From: a virus
Virus record (IMG/VR): IMGVR_UViG_3300035583_000004
Span: 1-46,217 of that record
DNA length: 46,217 nt
Direction: 5' to 3' (one strand)
The translations under genes were made by a program, and so were the position numbers. The notes below the pieces were generated by a model. The model saw only the letters and a list, made by a program, of their open reading frames with translations. It was not told where the DNA came from and ran no database searches. Positions 14,842 through 23,791 of the stretch are shown here, piece by piece. Numbering within the stretch: position 1 is the stretch's first letter; every line of letters begins with the position of its first letter.

Positions 14842-15576
14842 GTGAACGACAGCACAACAGCAGGGCTCCTGGTTCAGACCTTTCCTCCCCATGTGGCGGA
14901 CAAGCTGGATCAGACCTTTGTGCTTGGACAGTCCACGCTGACGCTGGCGAATTCGCTAGACGACGACGACCTGTTTGACTTCTTTCATGTCCTCATTGTC
15001 GGGCTGACAGCATTGCCCGGTGACGTGGTGTTGCCTCGCTGGCAACCAGAGCCACCGAACATCCCCTCCGCAGCACCCAATTGGTGCGGCTTTGGAATTG
15101 ACAGTTATGAGGCTGATTTATTTCCGGCAGAAGTGATGCGAGCAGACGGTACTTTCGAGATGCACTTGCACGAGAAGTTCAGCGTACTGTTCTCATTCTA
15201 CGGAGCGAACGCAGGCGCATACGCCAGAATGATTCGGGACGGCATCAAGCTGTCTCAGAACTACGAAGTTCTGCAGATGAACAACATGGGGATTGTCGAA
15301 GGCGGCGAAGTGCGCATGATCCCAAGCCTGCTCAAAGAAAGATGGTTGCGCCGCGCAGACGTTGCCTTCACCTTCAAGAGACAAGTTGTTCGCGGCTTCC
15401 CAGTTGTCCCAATGACCGGGGTGAGTGTGTCGATAGACAATGGAGCTTACACCGAGAATGTGGATTTTAATTCTGCGCAAGTTTTGAGGCCGATTGAGGT
15501 TGTAAATTTCGTACCACGCGTGAGGGCGGACTTGCTTGGTCTGACTCTCGTTTTAGATTCATCAGTTATCCAATAA
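14842..15576 (+). CDS. Neck terminator / tail-completion protein
   Basis: A 244-residue protein directly before the sheath gene, the normal site of the tail terminator in this phage group. Central signs are PNWCGFGIDSYEADLFP and MHLHEKFSVLFSFYGANAG. The GTG start has AGAGGTGAA in front. The C-terminus (LLGLTLVLDSSVIQ) carries the LL-G-x-x-F/L-VL-D-S-S peptide also found at the ends of the 21945 and 23792 proteins. A related TFVLGQSTL occurs near residue 26. Confidence 0.65.
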   Translation: MNDSTTAGLLVQTFPPHVADKLDQTFVLGQSTLTLANSLDDDDLFDFFHVLIVGLTALPGDVVLPRWQPEPPNIPSAAPNWCGFGIDSYEADLFPAEVMRADGTFEMHLHEKFSVLFSFYGANAGAYARMIRDGIKLSQNYEVLQMNNMGIVEGGEVRMIPSLLKERWLRRADVAFTFKRQVVRGFPVVPMTGVSVSIDNGAYTENVDFNSAQVLRPIEVVNFVPRVRADLLGLTLVLDSSVIQ

Positions 15577-15586
15577 AGGAGCAATC

Positions 15587-17071
15587 ATGGGCAGCAATCT
15601 TCCTATTTCGCGTCTGGTGCCTGTCAGCGTAAATCTGGCACCCAGCCCCGCTCAAGGGCAGAACATCAGCGACCTGTTGGTGTTGGGGTCAACCGCAACC
15701 ATCGATGTGGTACAGCGCATCTCCATCTACTCCAGCTTGTCTGCGGTGGCCTCTGAATTTGCCAGCAACACCCCTGAGTATTTGGCGGCGGTTGCTTGGT
15801 TCGGCCAAAGCCCGCAACCGAACCAAATCAAAATCGGGCGTTGGGTTAAAACCAATTCTTCCGGACAACTCATCGGCGCTCCAGTTTCCGCCGCGAACCA
15901 GCTCATGGCAGTGTGGAGTGCCATCACCAACGGATCATTCAAGGTCACGGTGGACGGCGGCGTTCAACAGTCTGTCACAGGGCTGAACTTCTCGGCAGCA
16001 GCGACCATGGCCGCAGTTGCTGTGATCATCCAAGCCGCGATCACGGGCGCGACCGTAACATGGGACACATTCGATCAGAATTTTATTTTCACCAGCAACA
16101 CCAGCACGCCGGGGGTGTCGGCAGTTTCTTTCCTGACAGCCGGAGCTTCCGGAACGGACATCTCCGGCTTGCTTGGCGGATTGACGGCAACCGCTGCTTA
16201 TCTTGCTCCGTCCACAGCGGCGGAGACAGCCTTGACTGCCGTGCAGTTGTTTGACAACCAATTCGGTCAGCAGTTCTATGCCGTTGTAATTCCGGAAGCA
16301 GCGAGCAATGATCACTTGGCTGTTGCGGCCTACGTGGAAGCAGCGACCAACAAGCATTGCTACGGAGTCGGAACAACCGATGCGAACGCGATCGTTTCTT
16401 CGGCCACCTCCGACATCGCATACTTGCTGAAGCAGCTCGCGTACAAGAAGACCTTCGTGCAGTATTCCAGCACCTCTGTTTATGCGATTGCTTCATTGCT
16501 CGGGCGCATTCTGACCGTCAATTATCAGGGCAATAATACGGTTATCACGCTGATGTACAAGCAAGAGCCGGGAATTGCGGCGGAGAGCTTGAGCGCAACT
16601 CAGTTGGCCGCACTGGAAGCAAAAAATTGCAACGTGTTCGTGGCATACAACAACAACACTGCGATCATCGAACCTGGAATCGCGGCCTCCGGCGACTTCA
16701 TAGATACAGTCATCGGGATTGACGTTTTGGCCTTGGCGATTCAGACGGCTGTTTACAATCTGCTCTATTCCAGCACGACAAAGATTCCGCAGACTGACGC
16801 AGGCAACAATATCATCCTGACCGCCATCGAACAGACCTGCGCTCAATTTGCGCAGGACAGCCTGCTGGCTCCGGGAACGTGGACGACGGCGGGATTTGGC
16901 GGGCTGAACCAAGGCGACTTTTTGCCTAAAGGTTACTACGTCTACGCCCCACCAGTTTCGCTGCAAGCTTCTGCTGACCGCGCAGCGCGCAGGTCTGTGA
17001 CTTTCCAAGTTGCCGCGAAACTGGCTGGAGCGATCCACACAGTATCCGTGCTCATCAACGTAAACCGCTAA
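15587..17071 (+). CDS. Tail sheath protein (DUF3383-like)
   Basis: A 494-residue contractile sheath subunit, which drives genome delivery by contracting around the tube. DUF3383 features are LPISRLVPVSVNLAPSPAQG at the start, FASNTPEYLAAVAWFGQSP, QIKIGRWV, and a C-terminal AARRSVTFQVAAKLAGAIHT block followed by the VSVLINVNR beta strand that links neighbouring subunits. AAAGGAG precedes the ATG. Length is normal for the family. Confidence 0.92.
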   Translation: MGSNLPISRLVPVSVNLAPSPAQGQNISDLLVLGSTATIDVVQRISIYSSLSAVASEFASNTPEYLAAVAWFGQSPQPNQIKIGRWVKTNSSGQLIGAPVSAANQLMAVWSAITNGSFKVTVDGGVQQSVTGLNFSAAATMAAVAVIIQAAITGATVTWDTFDQNFIFTSNTSTPGVSAVSFLTAGASGTDISGLLGGLTATAAYLAPSTAAETALTAVQLFDNQFGQQFYAVVIPEAASNDHLAVAAYVEAATNKHCYGVGTTDANAIVSSATSDIAYLLKQLAYKKTFVQYSSTSVYAIASLLGRILTVNYQGNNTVITLMYKQEPGIAAESLSATQLAALEAKNCNVFVAYNNNTAIIEPGIAASGDFIDTVIGIDVLALAIQTAVYNLLYSSTTKIPQTDAGNNIILTAIEQTCAQFAQDSLLAPGTWTTAGFGGLNQGDFLPKGYYVYAPPVSLQASADRAARRSVTFQVAAKLAGAIHTVSVLINVNR

Positions 17072-17081
17072 GGAGTAGCTC

Positions 17082-17525
17082 ATGTCAACCTATTCGTTTC
17101 TAGATGTAAAGTGTTCGATTGTCGGACTCGGCATCAACGCCAACTTGGCCGCTGGCGCTTCTGCTGCCGAAGAAGGCATCACGATCACAGCGTCCGAGGC
17201 AGTCAACACCATGACCGTCGGCGCAGACGGCGAAGGCATGCACTCATTGCATGCCAACAAGTCCGGTGTGGCAACAATTCGCCTTCTCAAAACGTCCCCG
17301 ATCAATGCTCTGCTTGCCCAAGCATATGCAGTGCAAACGGCGAGCGGTGCGGCGCATGGTAACAATCAGATCACCCTTTCAAACTCTCAGACACAAGACC
17401 TGATCTCTTGCCGCCAATGCGCATTCCAAAAAGCGCCTGACCTGACCTATGCAAAAGAGGGCGGGATCAACGAATGGATCTTTGATGTCATCAAGATTGA
17501 CCGCGCACTTGGGAGCAACGTCTGA
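17082..17525 (+). CDS. Tail tube protein (DUF3277-like)
   Basis: A 147-residue protein following the sheath, beginning MSTYSFLDVKCSIVGLG. It has VGADGEGMHSLHANKSGVAT and a closing AKEGGINEWIFDVIKIDRALG typical of DUF3277 tubes. It forms the rigid inner tail tube. It overlaps the next gene by one base (TGATGG). Confidence 0.9.
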   Translation: MSTYSFLDVKCSIVGLGINANLAAGASAAEEGITITASEAVNTMTVGADGEGMHSLHANKSGVATIRLLKTSPINALLAQAYAVQTASGAAHGNNQITLSNSQTQDLISCRQCAFQKAPDLTYAKEGGINEWIFDVIKIDRALGSNV

Positions 17526-17920
17526 TGGAACTTGAATTGAAAGGAAATCTGTTCCGCACGGGTGAGTTGGATGCCTTCGACCAACTTCACATTGCCCGCA
17601 AACTCAGTTATGGGCTCATCCCGCTTGACGGGGTGACCCGGAAGGGCAACGAGGGGAAAGACAAACAACTCCTCACCTTGCTGATGTTCAGCAAGATGGA
17701 CGACTCAGATGCCGACTACGTGATGAAGAAGTGCCTGAGCACAGTCCTCCTTCAGCAAGGCGAGACGTGGGTTAAGGTGGTCAAGGGCGACTCGCTCATG
17801 TTCGGCGAACTCATTTCTTTGGCTGATATGCTGAAACTGTCCTTGGCGGTGATTGAAGAAAATCTCGGCGATTTTTTTCGTACCGCCCTTTCAGGCTTGG
17901 AGCGGGAAGCCAAAGCGTGA
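17525..17920 (+). CDS. Tail assembly chaperone, G-like
   Basis: A 131-residue protein in the usual place between tail tube and tape measure. It resembles phage tail assembly chaperones (GLIPLDGVTRKGNEGKDKQL, then DADYVMKKCLSTVL). The chaperone coats the tape measure during tail assembly. A run of seven T at 17872-17878 lies in the zero frame as T TTT TTT (codons Phe-Phe). A -1 slip there would fuse it to the next frame (see 17917). Confidence 0.8.
   Translation: MELELKGNLFRTGELDAFDQLHIARKLSYGLIPLDGVTRKGNEGKDKQLLTLLMFSKMDDSDADYVMKKCLSTVLLQQGETWVKVVKGDSLMFGELISLADMLKLSLAVIEENLGDFFRTALSGLEREAKA
17872..17878 (+). promoter_or_regulatory. Probable -1 frameshift site T TTT TTT
   Basis: Seven T in the exact X XXY YYZ register of the chaperone reading frame. 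After a -1 slip the next codons (TCG TAC CGC) read on without a stop into the 17917 frame. Programmed slippage at this spot is the rule in tail chaperone pairs of many phages. Confidence 0.75.
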
Positions 17921-18090
17921 AGCTGGTTTCCATGGAGTCAGGCGAGGACTGGCTCATGCGCCCAGTGTTGAGAGGGCTGTGTAAGTTTGAATCGTTACTT
18001 GAAGGGCGGGTTAAGTTGATTCATATTGCTAAGATGAATGAGGCTCTGGATGTTGAATATGAAAACCAAAGGCGAATGACATCGAAATGA
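17917..18090 (+). CDS. Tail assembly chaperone, T-like part (DUF6889-like)
   Basis: A 57-residue frame with WLMRPVLRGLCKFESLLEG and IHIAKMNEALDVEYEN, matching the small C-terminal partner of tail chaperones. It can be read on its own from a GTG (GTGA overlap with 17918-17920). It can also be read as the end of a -1 frameshift product: the frame is open back to 17878 with no stop. That product would have 118 residues from the first frame plus 70 here (188 total). It overlaps the tape-measure start by ATGA at 18087. Confidence 0.8.
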   Translation: MKLVSMESGEDWLMRPVLRGLCKFESLLEGRVKLIHIAKMNEALDVEYENQRRMTSK

Positions 18091-19376
18091 CAGGGCACTC
18101 AGAAATTCTGCAAGAGTATTTGGTCAGCATTGGCTACAAGGTCAATGACAAAGCTGCCAAAGCCATTGAGCACAACCTCGGTAAGACAGGGAAAGCTGTC
18201 ATGGGGGTTGGTGCTGCCGCGGCAACCATGGTTGCTGCCGTGGCTGCTGCCGAAGTGGCGTTCGCTTACTCCATGCGCCAGATGTACTTCTCGTCCGAGC
18301 TTGCGAAATCCTCCGTCAAGAATTTGGAGTCGACGGAATTTGCCGGAGAGAGGATAGGCATCGGTGCGGACACGATGGGCAAGGCTGTCCACGATCTTGC
18401 ACAGACCATCCGCTTGAATCCCGGGATGCAATCCTTTCTTGAGCAAATGGGTGTGAAAGTCACCGGGCGGGACATGAGTGATGTCATGGTTGACACCGTG
18501 AAAGCAATCGACAAACTGAGCCACGGGAAAGAATATGTTGGCGCTCAAATCGCCGAGCAGTTTGGGCTAGACCCAGACACCTACCACCAATTGCTCGCGC
18601 ACATGGGCGAGTTTGAAAAGGCAAAGCGCGATGCAATGGCAACATATAAGGAGCTTGGATTCGATCCGGATTCCGCAGCGAACAAGAAAGCCCTGAAAGA
18701 ATTCGCTGCCAACATGGACGCGATCCAACTCCAATTCAAGTTGCTTGGCGAAGCGTTCTTGCTTTTTGCGAATGGGCCATTCAAAGAGTTCGCAGGCAAG
18801 CTCAAAGACGAAATTAAAGACCTGATTTCCCTGATGGGCGGAAAGAAGTCTGCAGGTGATGTCATCAAGGACACCGAGACTCGAATCGAGGACACCGTTG
18901 GAATCGCACCGAGGTCGAAGCTTAAAACCTTGCTGAGGGGGTCATCAAATGAATTAGATGCTTTTACGAGCCGGATCACAAGGCCAAAAGCCAATGAGCC
19001 GATACCGATCACCTATACCCCGCACGGCGAGCAGATGTTAGCCCAGAGAGCCTCCGAAGCCGCGCCTGATCAGGTGTATAATGCGATGATTAAAAGCGGC
19101 GCGACCAAAGAGCAAGCTGCCGAAGTCAGGAGTCGTGTTCAACAGGCAGTCTCTCTCCAAGCTCAGAAACCTTTGAGCGCCGCAAACACCCAAGCGACCC
19201 TCGGCGCGAATGGCGGGGCGGCAATTAACGTTACACAGAACAACGAATTTCACGTGCATGAAAGCAAGGACACGAACAAGACCGCCAGCCAAGTTGGTGA
19301 CCGTGTGAATAGCGGATTGCGCAATGAGATCAAGTCTGCAACACGCAATTATGGGTCAGGACAAAAGGTAGACTGA
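18087..19376 (+). CDS. Tail tape measure protein
   Basis: A 429-residue protein, largely helical, with a hydrophobic Ala/Val stretch at about 36-60 (VMGVGAAAATMVAAVAAAEV) that may form transmembrane helices during ejection. The C-terminal segment INVTQNNEFHVHESKDTNKTA is typical of tape-measure ends. Placement after the chaperones supports the call. It is short for a tape measure: at about 1.5 angstrom per residue it predicts a tail near 64 nm (inference). There is no lysozyme domain. Confidence 0.85.
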   Translation: MTGHSEILQEYLVSIGYKVNDKAAKAIEHNLGKTGKAVMGVGAAAATMVAAVAAAEVAFAYSMRQMYFSSELAKSSVKNLESTEFAGERIGIGADTMGKAVHDLAQTIRLNPGMQSFLEQMGVKVTGRDMSDVMVDTVKAIDKLSHGKEYVGAQIAEQFGLDPDTYHQLLAHMGEFEKAKRDAMATYKELGFDPDSAANKKALKEFAANMDAIQLQFKLLGEAFLLFANGPFKEFAGKLKDEIKDLISLMGGKKSAGDVIKDTETRIEDTVGIAPRSKLKTLLRGSSNELDAFTSRITRPKANEPIPITYTPHGEQMLAQRASEAAPDQVYNAMIKSGATKEQAAEVRSRVQQAVSLQAQKPLSAANTQATLGANGGAAINVTQNNEFHVHESKDTNKTASQVGDRVNSGLRNEIKSATRNYGSGQKVD

Positions 19377-19942
19377 TGAGTGACCTGACAGGACAAATCA
19401 CCAGAATAGTCGCCGGAGCCGCCGTTGCTTCGGAGATGTTCATGCGCCCTGCGCGCGGTATATTCCCTGTAGGGCAATCAACCTATTTGATTCCACAAAC
19501 CACGATTGAAGAAAGGCACCACGATTCCCTCACGATCACCAGCCATCCGGTGGAGGTTGGCTCGAGTGTCTCTGACCACTCTTTCATGCAGCCATTCGAG
19601 TTGACCGTGAAGTACGGATGGTCAGTCAGCCCGACAATAGGTCTGGCAAACATCGCAGTCAACACCGACATCAATTCGCTATATGAGCAACTGCGCACTT
19701 GGCAAACTGAAAGCACCCTGCTGACAGTGCTGACAGGAAAGCGCCCATACACAAACATGCTGATTCAGGATATGTCCGTGGAGACAACAAAGGACACTGC
19801 GAATTCCTTGATCGCTGAGATCCATTTCAAGCAATTGATAATTGCCTACGCAACAACAGTGGCCGGAGCACCAACAAGTTCCCAGGCCAACCCATCGGAC
19901 ACCGCCAAGCCTGTTGATCGCGGCGCTGTGCTGGTTAAATGA
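19376..19942 (+). CDS. Dit-like baseplate protein
   Basis: A 188-residue protein after the tape measure. GIFPVGQSTYLIPQTTIEERHHDSL near 29-53, with ITSHPVEVGSSVSDHSF, is characteristic of Dit-like N-domains in contractile phages. It is expected to form the ring joining tail tube and hub. ATG overlaps the tape-measure stop by one base (TGATG). Confidence 0.75.
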   Translation: MSDLTGQITRIVAGAAVASEMFMRPARGIFPVGQSTYLIPQTTIEERHHDSLTITSHPVEVGSSVSDHSFMQPFELTVKYGWSVSPTIGLANIAVNTDINSLYEQLRTWQTESTLLTVLTGKRPYTNMLIQDMSVETTKDTANSLIAEIHFKQLIIAYATTVAGAPTSSQANPSDTAKPVDRGAVLVK

Positions 19943-19943
19943 T

Positions 19944-20255
19944 ATGAGCATCCGCTACGAAATCCCTCTGATCGCGCAATCCCAGTCCTTCAAGGTGGCA
20001 CTTGCGGGTGTCAGCTATTTGATGACCCTCCATTGGTGCAATGCTTCGGCATCTTGGATGCTGGACGTGGCGAGTTCTTCGGGGACGCTTCTTGTTGGAA
20101 GCATCCCATTGGTGGCCGGAACTGACCTTCTAGCCCCTTACGCCTACATGAATTTTGGAGGAGCGTTGACTTGCGCAACAGACAGTGATGCTGACGCGAT
20201 TCCGACGTATGCGAATTTGGGATCGCAGAGCCATTTGTATTTTGCAACACCATGA
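19944..20255 (+). CDS. Baseplate plug-like protein
   Basis: A 103-residue beta protein (YEIPLIAQSQSFKVALAG, SYLMTLHWCNASASWMLDV, PLVAGTDLLAPYAY) of the small hub-plug type described for simple contractile cyanophage baseplates. The ATG at 19944 is chosen over a longer frame because it starts two bases after the preceding stop. It overlaps the hub gene by ATGA. Confidence 0.7.
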   Translation: MSIRYEIPLIAQSQSFKVALAGVSYLMTLHWCNASASWMLDVASSSGTLLVGSIPLVAGTDLLAPYAYMNFGGALTCATDSDADAIPTYANLGSQSHLYFATP

Positions 20256-21178
20256 GCGGCCAATTCGGAAGATTTTGTAAGCTGTATGTGACCGGGGCTT
20301 CTGGCGACGGTCTCGAATTGTCGCAATTCCGGATAACCTTTCACGTCCACCAAAACGACTTCGAGTCCCCAAATCACGCTGAGATAAAAGTTTACAATCT
20401 AACTCGTGAAACAATGAATCAAATCCAAAAGGAATTCAGCTCTGTTCATCTGGAGGCCGGATATGTTGGCGGGAATCACGGAACGATTTTCCAAGGGACA
20501 ATCAGCCAACTGCGCATCGGAAGAGAAAACAACCTCGATAACTTCATGGATATCTTGGCGCATGACGGAGACAGCATTTACAATGACTCATTCATCTCAG
20601 CGAGCGTGGAAAAAGGCGCAACGCTCAAACAAAGGGTTGAAGTAATAACCTCGCAAATGGGAATTGGATTTTCTGCCACACCGTCTCCGGCAAATCCGAA
20701 GTACATCGTCGGTGCTCTGCGTGGAAAAGTCTTATTCGGTCTTCCTCGCTCTGAGCTTCGCAACATAGCTTCTTCCTGCGACAGCTCTTGGTCAATTCAA
20801 GATGGCAAGATTCAGATGATAGAAACGTCTGGCTATCTTCCCGGCGAAGCGGTTGAGTTGAGCGCCTTAACAGGTCTCACCGGAGTCCCTGTTCAAACGG
20901 ATCAAGGGGTCGTTTTGCAATGCTTGCTCAACCAGAAAATACGCATAGGGTCTTTGATCGACCTGAAGAACGCGGACATCAGCAACACGGAAATCAACAA
21001 TCTGGTCGGATACAGCCGCTATAAGGGGATTGTCCACTTCGCTCCTCTCGCACCTGACGGGAAATATCGCGTGCTGGTGGCAGAGCACAATGGGGACACC
21101 CGTGGAAATGACTGGAACACGGAGATTACGGCCTTGGCTGTAGATTCCTCAGGCAGCGTTATATTGGCGGCTCCATGA
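20252..21178 (+). CDS. Baseplate hub protein (gpD/gp44-like)
   Basis: A 308-residue protein located between plug and spike, where the hub subunit is encoded. Beta-rich N-terminal part with FRITFHVHQNDFESPNHAEIKVYNL and GYVGGNHGTIFQGTISQ is typical of hub proteins. The trimeric hub connects the tube to the spike. ATGA overlaps exist at both ends, indicating tight coupling. Confidence 0.75.
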   Translation: MSGQFGRFCKLYVTGASGDGLELSQFRITFHVHQNDFESPNHAEIKVYNLTRETMNQIQKEFSSVHLEAGYVGGNHGTIFQGTISQLRIGRENNLDNFMDILAHDGDSIYNDSFISASVEKGATLKQRVEVITSQMGIGFSATPSPANPKYIVGALRGKVLFGLPRSELRNIASSCDSSWSIQDGKIQMIETSGYLPGEAVELSALTGLTGVPVQTDQGVVLQCLLNQKIRIGSLIDLKNADISNTEINNLVGYSRYKGIVHFAPLAPDGKYRVLVAEHNGDTRGNDWNTEITALAVDSSGSVILAAP

Positions 21179-21948
21179 GAAGAGAAGAGCGCGCCCAAGG
21201 TTTGAGTGAGCTTCTTCGGATGGCGATGTCTAGCCATCAGAGCGGGATGTGGACTGCTCTCCCGGCAACGGTTGTTTCTTACGACTCTGCCTCGCAGACT
21301 TGTATTGCTCAGACGATGGTGAAGATGCAACGCCGCCTGCAAAATCCGCAGACCGATTCTTCGGGCAAAAAAGTGTATTCAGTTGATGTGGACATCCCTC
21401 CTCTGCTGGATGTCCCTGTTCTATTCCCGAGTGGTGGAGGATTCACGCTGACCTTTCCGGTGGCAAAGGGGGACGAGCTGCTTGTGGTGTTCGCTTCGCG
21501 TTGCATAGACGCTTGGTGGAAGCTTGGTCGAGACCAGGATTCAAAAGGGAACGTTACTGGAAGGCCACAAATGGAATTGCGGATGCACGATCTGTCCGAT
21601 GGCTTCGCAATCCTTCAACCGCGCAGCCAAGTGCGCATGCTCAGCCCCGCCCCGTCCACAGCGTCAGCGCAACTGCGCTCTGACGACGGGCAAGCCGTGG
21701 TTGAGATTGCTGCAAACCACGTGGTGAACATAATCTGCGCTAACGCCAATGTTACCGCCACAAATACCGCAACTGTGAAAGCTCCGACGATCAAGTTGCA
21801 AAATGCTGGCTCTGCCCTGAAGAAATTGGTTACGGACACTTTCGTCACTCTGTTCAACAGCCACACCCACCCGGTTGCAGGAGCGAACACAACTGCCCCC
21901 ACACAACAATCCTCAGCAGACACAACTTCCGTGGTGAGCGCAGAATGA
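21175..21948 (+). CDS. Central spike protein (Gp138/gpV-like)
   Basis: A 257-residue protein with an OB-like N-terminal domain (TALPATVVSYDSASQTC; the PPLLDVPVLFPSGGGFTLTFPV block; GDELLVVFASRCIDAWW) as in Gp138. This is followed by a beta-helix and a tip segment FVTLFNSHTHPVAGANTT. The His-rich HTHP near the tip is common in spikes and can bind a metal. It pierces the outer membrane at contraction. Coupled by ATGA to hub and wedge genes. Confidence 0.85.
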   Translation: MRREERAQGLSELLRMAMSSHQSGMWTALPATVVSYDSASQTCIAQTMVKMQRRLQNPQTDSSGKKVYSVDVDIPPLLDVPVLFPSGGGFTLTFPVAKGDELLVVFASRCIDAWWKLGRDQDSKGNVTGRPQMELRMHDLSDGFAILQPRSQVRMLSPAPSTASAQLRSDDGQAVVEIAANHVVNIICANANVTATNTATVKAPTIKLQNAGSALKKLVTDTFVTLFNSHTHPVAGANTTAPTQQSSADTTSVVSAE

Positions 21949-22364
21949 TCAACCGCAAATTAACACCGACAGGCGATTACACCTTCGGAAAGGGCGCTGG
22001 GAACTTCTTGGTAAATAGCCCTGCCGCAGTTGCCCAAGCAGTTCAGACTCTTTTTGGACTTGTCCGAGGAGAGTGGTTCTTGGACATCCTCGCCGGGGTT
22101 CCGTACAACACCAAGATTCTCGGAGCCGGAACGAAAGGAACTTATGACGCTGCAATTCAATCAGCGATCTTGAGCGTTCAAGGTGTTCTTGGCATAGCTT
22201 CCTATTCAAGCTCGATTGACCCGAACACCCGGAAGGCGACGGTGGTCTGCACGATTGACACAATCTACGGTTCTGCCGCCTTCACCTCCACACAAAAGCC
22301 GTTCAACTATGCCCCCGCGCTGTTGGACACCACCTTCGTTTTAAACTCATCAACCTTATTGTGA
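21945..22364 (+). CDS. Baseplate wedge protein, gp25/gpW-like
   Basis: A 139-residue protein with EWFLDILAGVPYNTKILG, the usual core of gp25-like wedge proteins. It lies between spike and gpJ-like genes as expected. The C-terminus APALLDTTFVLNSSTLL repeats the LL-x-x-(S/T)-F-VL-(D/N)-S-S peptide seen at the ends of the 14842 and 23792 proteins. Confidence 0.8.
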   Translation: MINRKLTPTGDYTFGKGAGNFLVNSPAAVAQAVQTLFGLVRGEWFLDILAGVPYNTKILGAGTKGTYDAAIQSAILSVQGVLGIASYSSSIDPNTRKATVVCTIDTIYGSAAFTSTQKPFNYAPALLDTTFVLNSSTLL

Positions 22365-22368
22365 CGAC

Positions 22369-23790
22369 ATGGCCACCTATCCTCTAGCTACGCTTGCTCC
22401 GACAATAACCTCTGCCGGGATCACAGCGCCAACCTACAACGACATCCTGCAGAGCCTGATTGCGAGTTTCCAAGCAATCTATGGAGCGGACATCGTGGTG
22501 TCAGCCGATTCCCAGGATGGGCAGATGCTCGCCGTTTATGCTAAAGCCATTTACGACCAGAATCAAGCCATCATCACAACTTACAATTCGATGTCTCCTT
22601 ATTACGCGCAAGGGGCGCAGTTGTCAAGTCTCGTAAAGCTGAGTGCGATAACGCGCAATGTACCCACAAATTCAACAGCTATCGGCAACGTGGTCGGGAA
22701 TTCTGGTGCGACAATCATAGGCGGGGTGGTGAAGGACGTAAGCGGGAACTTGTGGAACCTTCCAGCCGTCGTCACGATACCCAATAGCGGAATAATTGCC
22801 GTTACCGTGACCGCCCAACAGGTCGGATCAATCCCGGCGCAAATAGGGGACATAAGCAGCATCTACAACCCGCAGTTTGGTTGGTCAGCGTTCAGCAACA
22901 CTTCCTCTGCAACACAGGGCGCTCCTGTGGAGTCTGACGCGGCATTGCGCAGAAGGCAGGCGATTTCATCTTCGCTGCCAGCCCTCAGCATATTGGCCGC
23001 AATATACGCCGCCATTGGGAATGTGTCTGGGGTAACACGCTGGTTCGTGTATGAAAATGCAACCAACGCTGTTGACTCCAACGGCCTCCCTCCGCACTCG
23101 TTCTGCGCGGTGGTTGAAGGCGGGACGACGACGACAGTGGCAACAGCCATACAATCACGCAAGCCGCCCGGCATCCAGAGCTTCGGAACCACGGCGGTGA
23201 ATTTGCTTGACCAGTTCAACTTGCCTGTCACAATCAATTACACCGCATTGAGCTATGTGGAAGTATTTGTCTTAACAACGATCCAATCGTTAACTGGATA
23301 CACCGCAGCAATTGGAACAGAGTTGATTGCTGCGATTTCAAGTTTCATCAACTCGCTGACAATAGGCGAGGGGGCTTATTATTCGCAAATCAATGCGGCG
23401 GCATCTTTGATAGGCATTCCAGACGGGCAAACATTTTACATCCAGTCGCTCTATATGGGCAGCACCGGATTCACAGGTCGAATAGACAACGGCACAATTG
23501 GCATTGCAGGAAACACTCTCACCGTGAGCGCCATGGCGACAGGGTCTGCTCCAATTAAATTCGACGGATCGATGACCGTGTTTGGGGTCGGGATGACATC
23601 TGTTTTGATAACGGGACAGTCCAGCGGAGTTCCTGGAGGAGCAGGGGTTTATACTGTTGGTGGGGCGGCGCAAAACGTGGCAGCAGAATCAATGGTCGGA
23701 GCGACAGGGGCAGGCGTGGCGAACATAGCTGTTCCATACAACTCCGCAGCACAATGCCCGATTGCCAACGTTCAATTGGTGGTGCACTAA
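22369..23790 (+). CDS. Baseplate J-like wedge protein with inserted beta domain
   Basis: A 473-residue protein. Residues 1-364 follow gpJ: FQAIYGADIVVSADSQDGQML, APVESDAALRRRQAIS, and the TTTVATAIQSRKPPGIQSFG block. Residues about 365-450 are an inserted Gly/Thr/Val domain (GTIGIAGNTLTVSAMATG, then GGAGVYTVGGAAQNVAAES) like a small beta module seen scattered in many phage structural proteins. The gpJ end (NIAVPYNSAAQCPIANVQL) resumes after it. The wedge forms the arms of the baseplate. Confidence 0.85.
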   Translation: MATYPLATLAPTITSAGITAPTYNDILQSLIASFQAIYGADIVVSADSQDGQMLAVYAKAIYDQNQAIITTYNSMSPYYAQGAQLSSLVKLSAITRNVPTNSTAIGNVVGNSGATIIGGVVKDVSGNLWNLPAVVTIPNSGIIAVTVTAQQVGSIPAQIGDISSIYNPQFGWSAFSNTSSATQGAPVESDAALRRRQAISSSLPALSILAAIYAAIGNVSGVTRWFVYENATNAVDSNGLPPHSFCAVVEGGTTTTVATAIQSRKPPGIQSFGTTAVNLLDQFNLPVTINYTALSYVEVFVLTTIQSLTGYTAAIGTELIAAISSFINSLTIGEGAYYSQINAAASLIGIPDGQTFYIQSLYMGSTGFTGRIDNGTIGIAGNTLTVSAMATGSAPIKFDGSMTVFGVGMTSVLITGQSSGVPGGAGVYTVGGAAQNVAAESMVGATGAGVANIAVPYNSAAQCPIANVQLVVH

Positions 23791-23791
23791 T

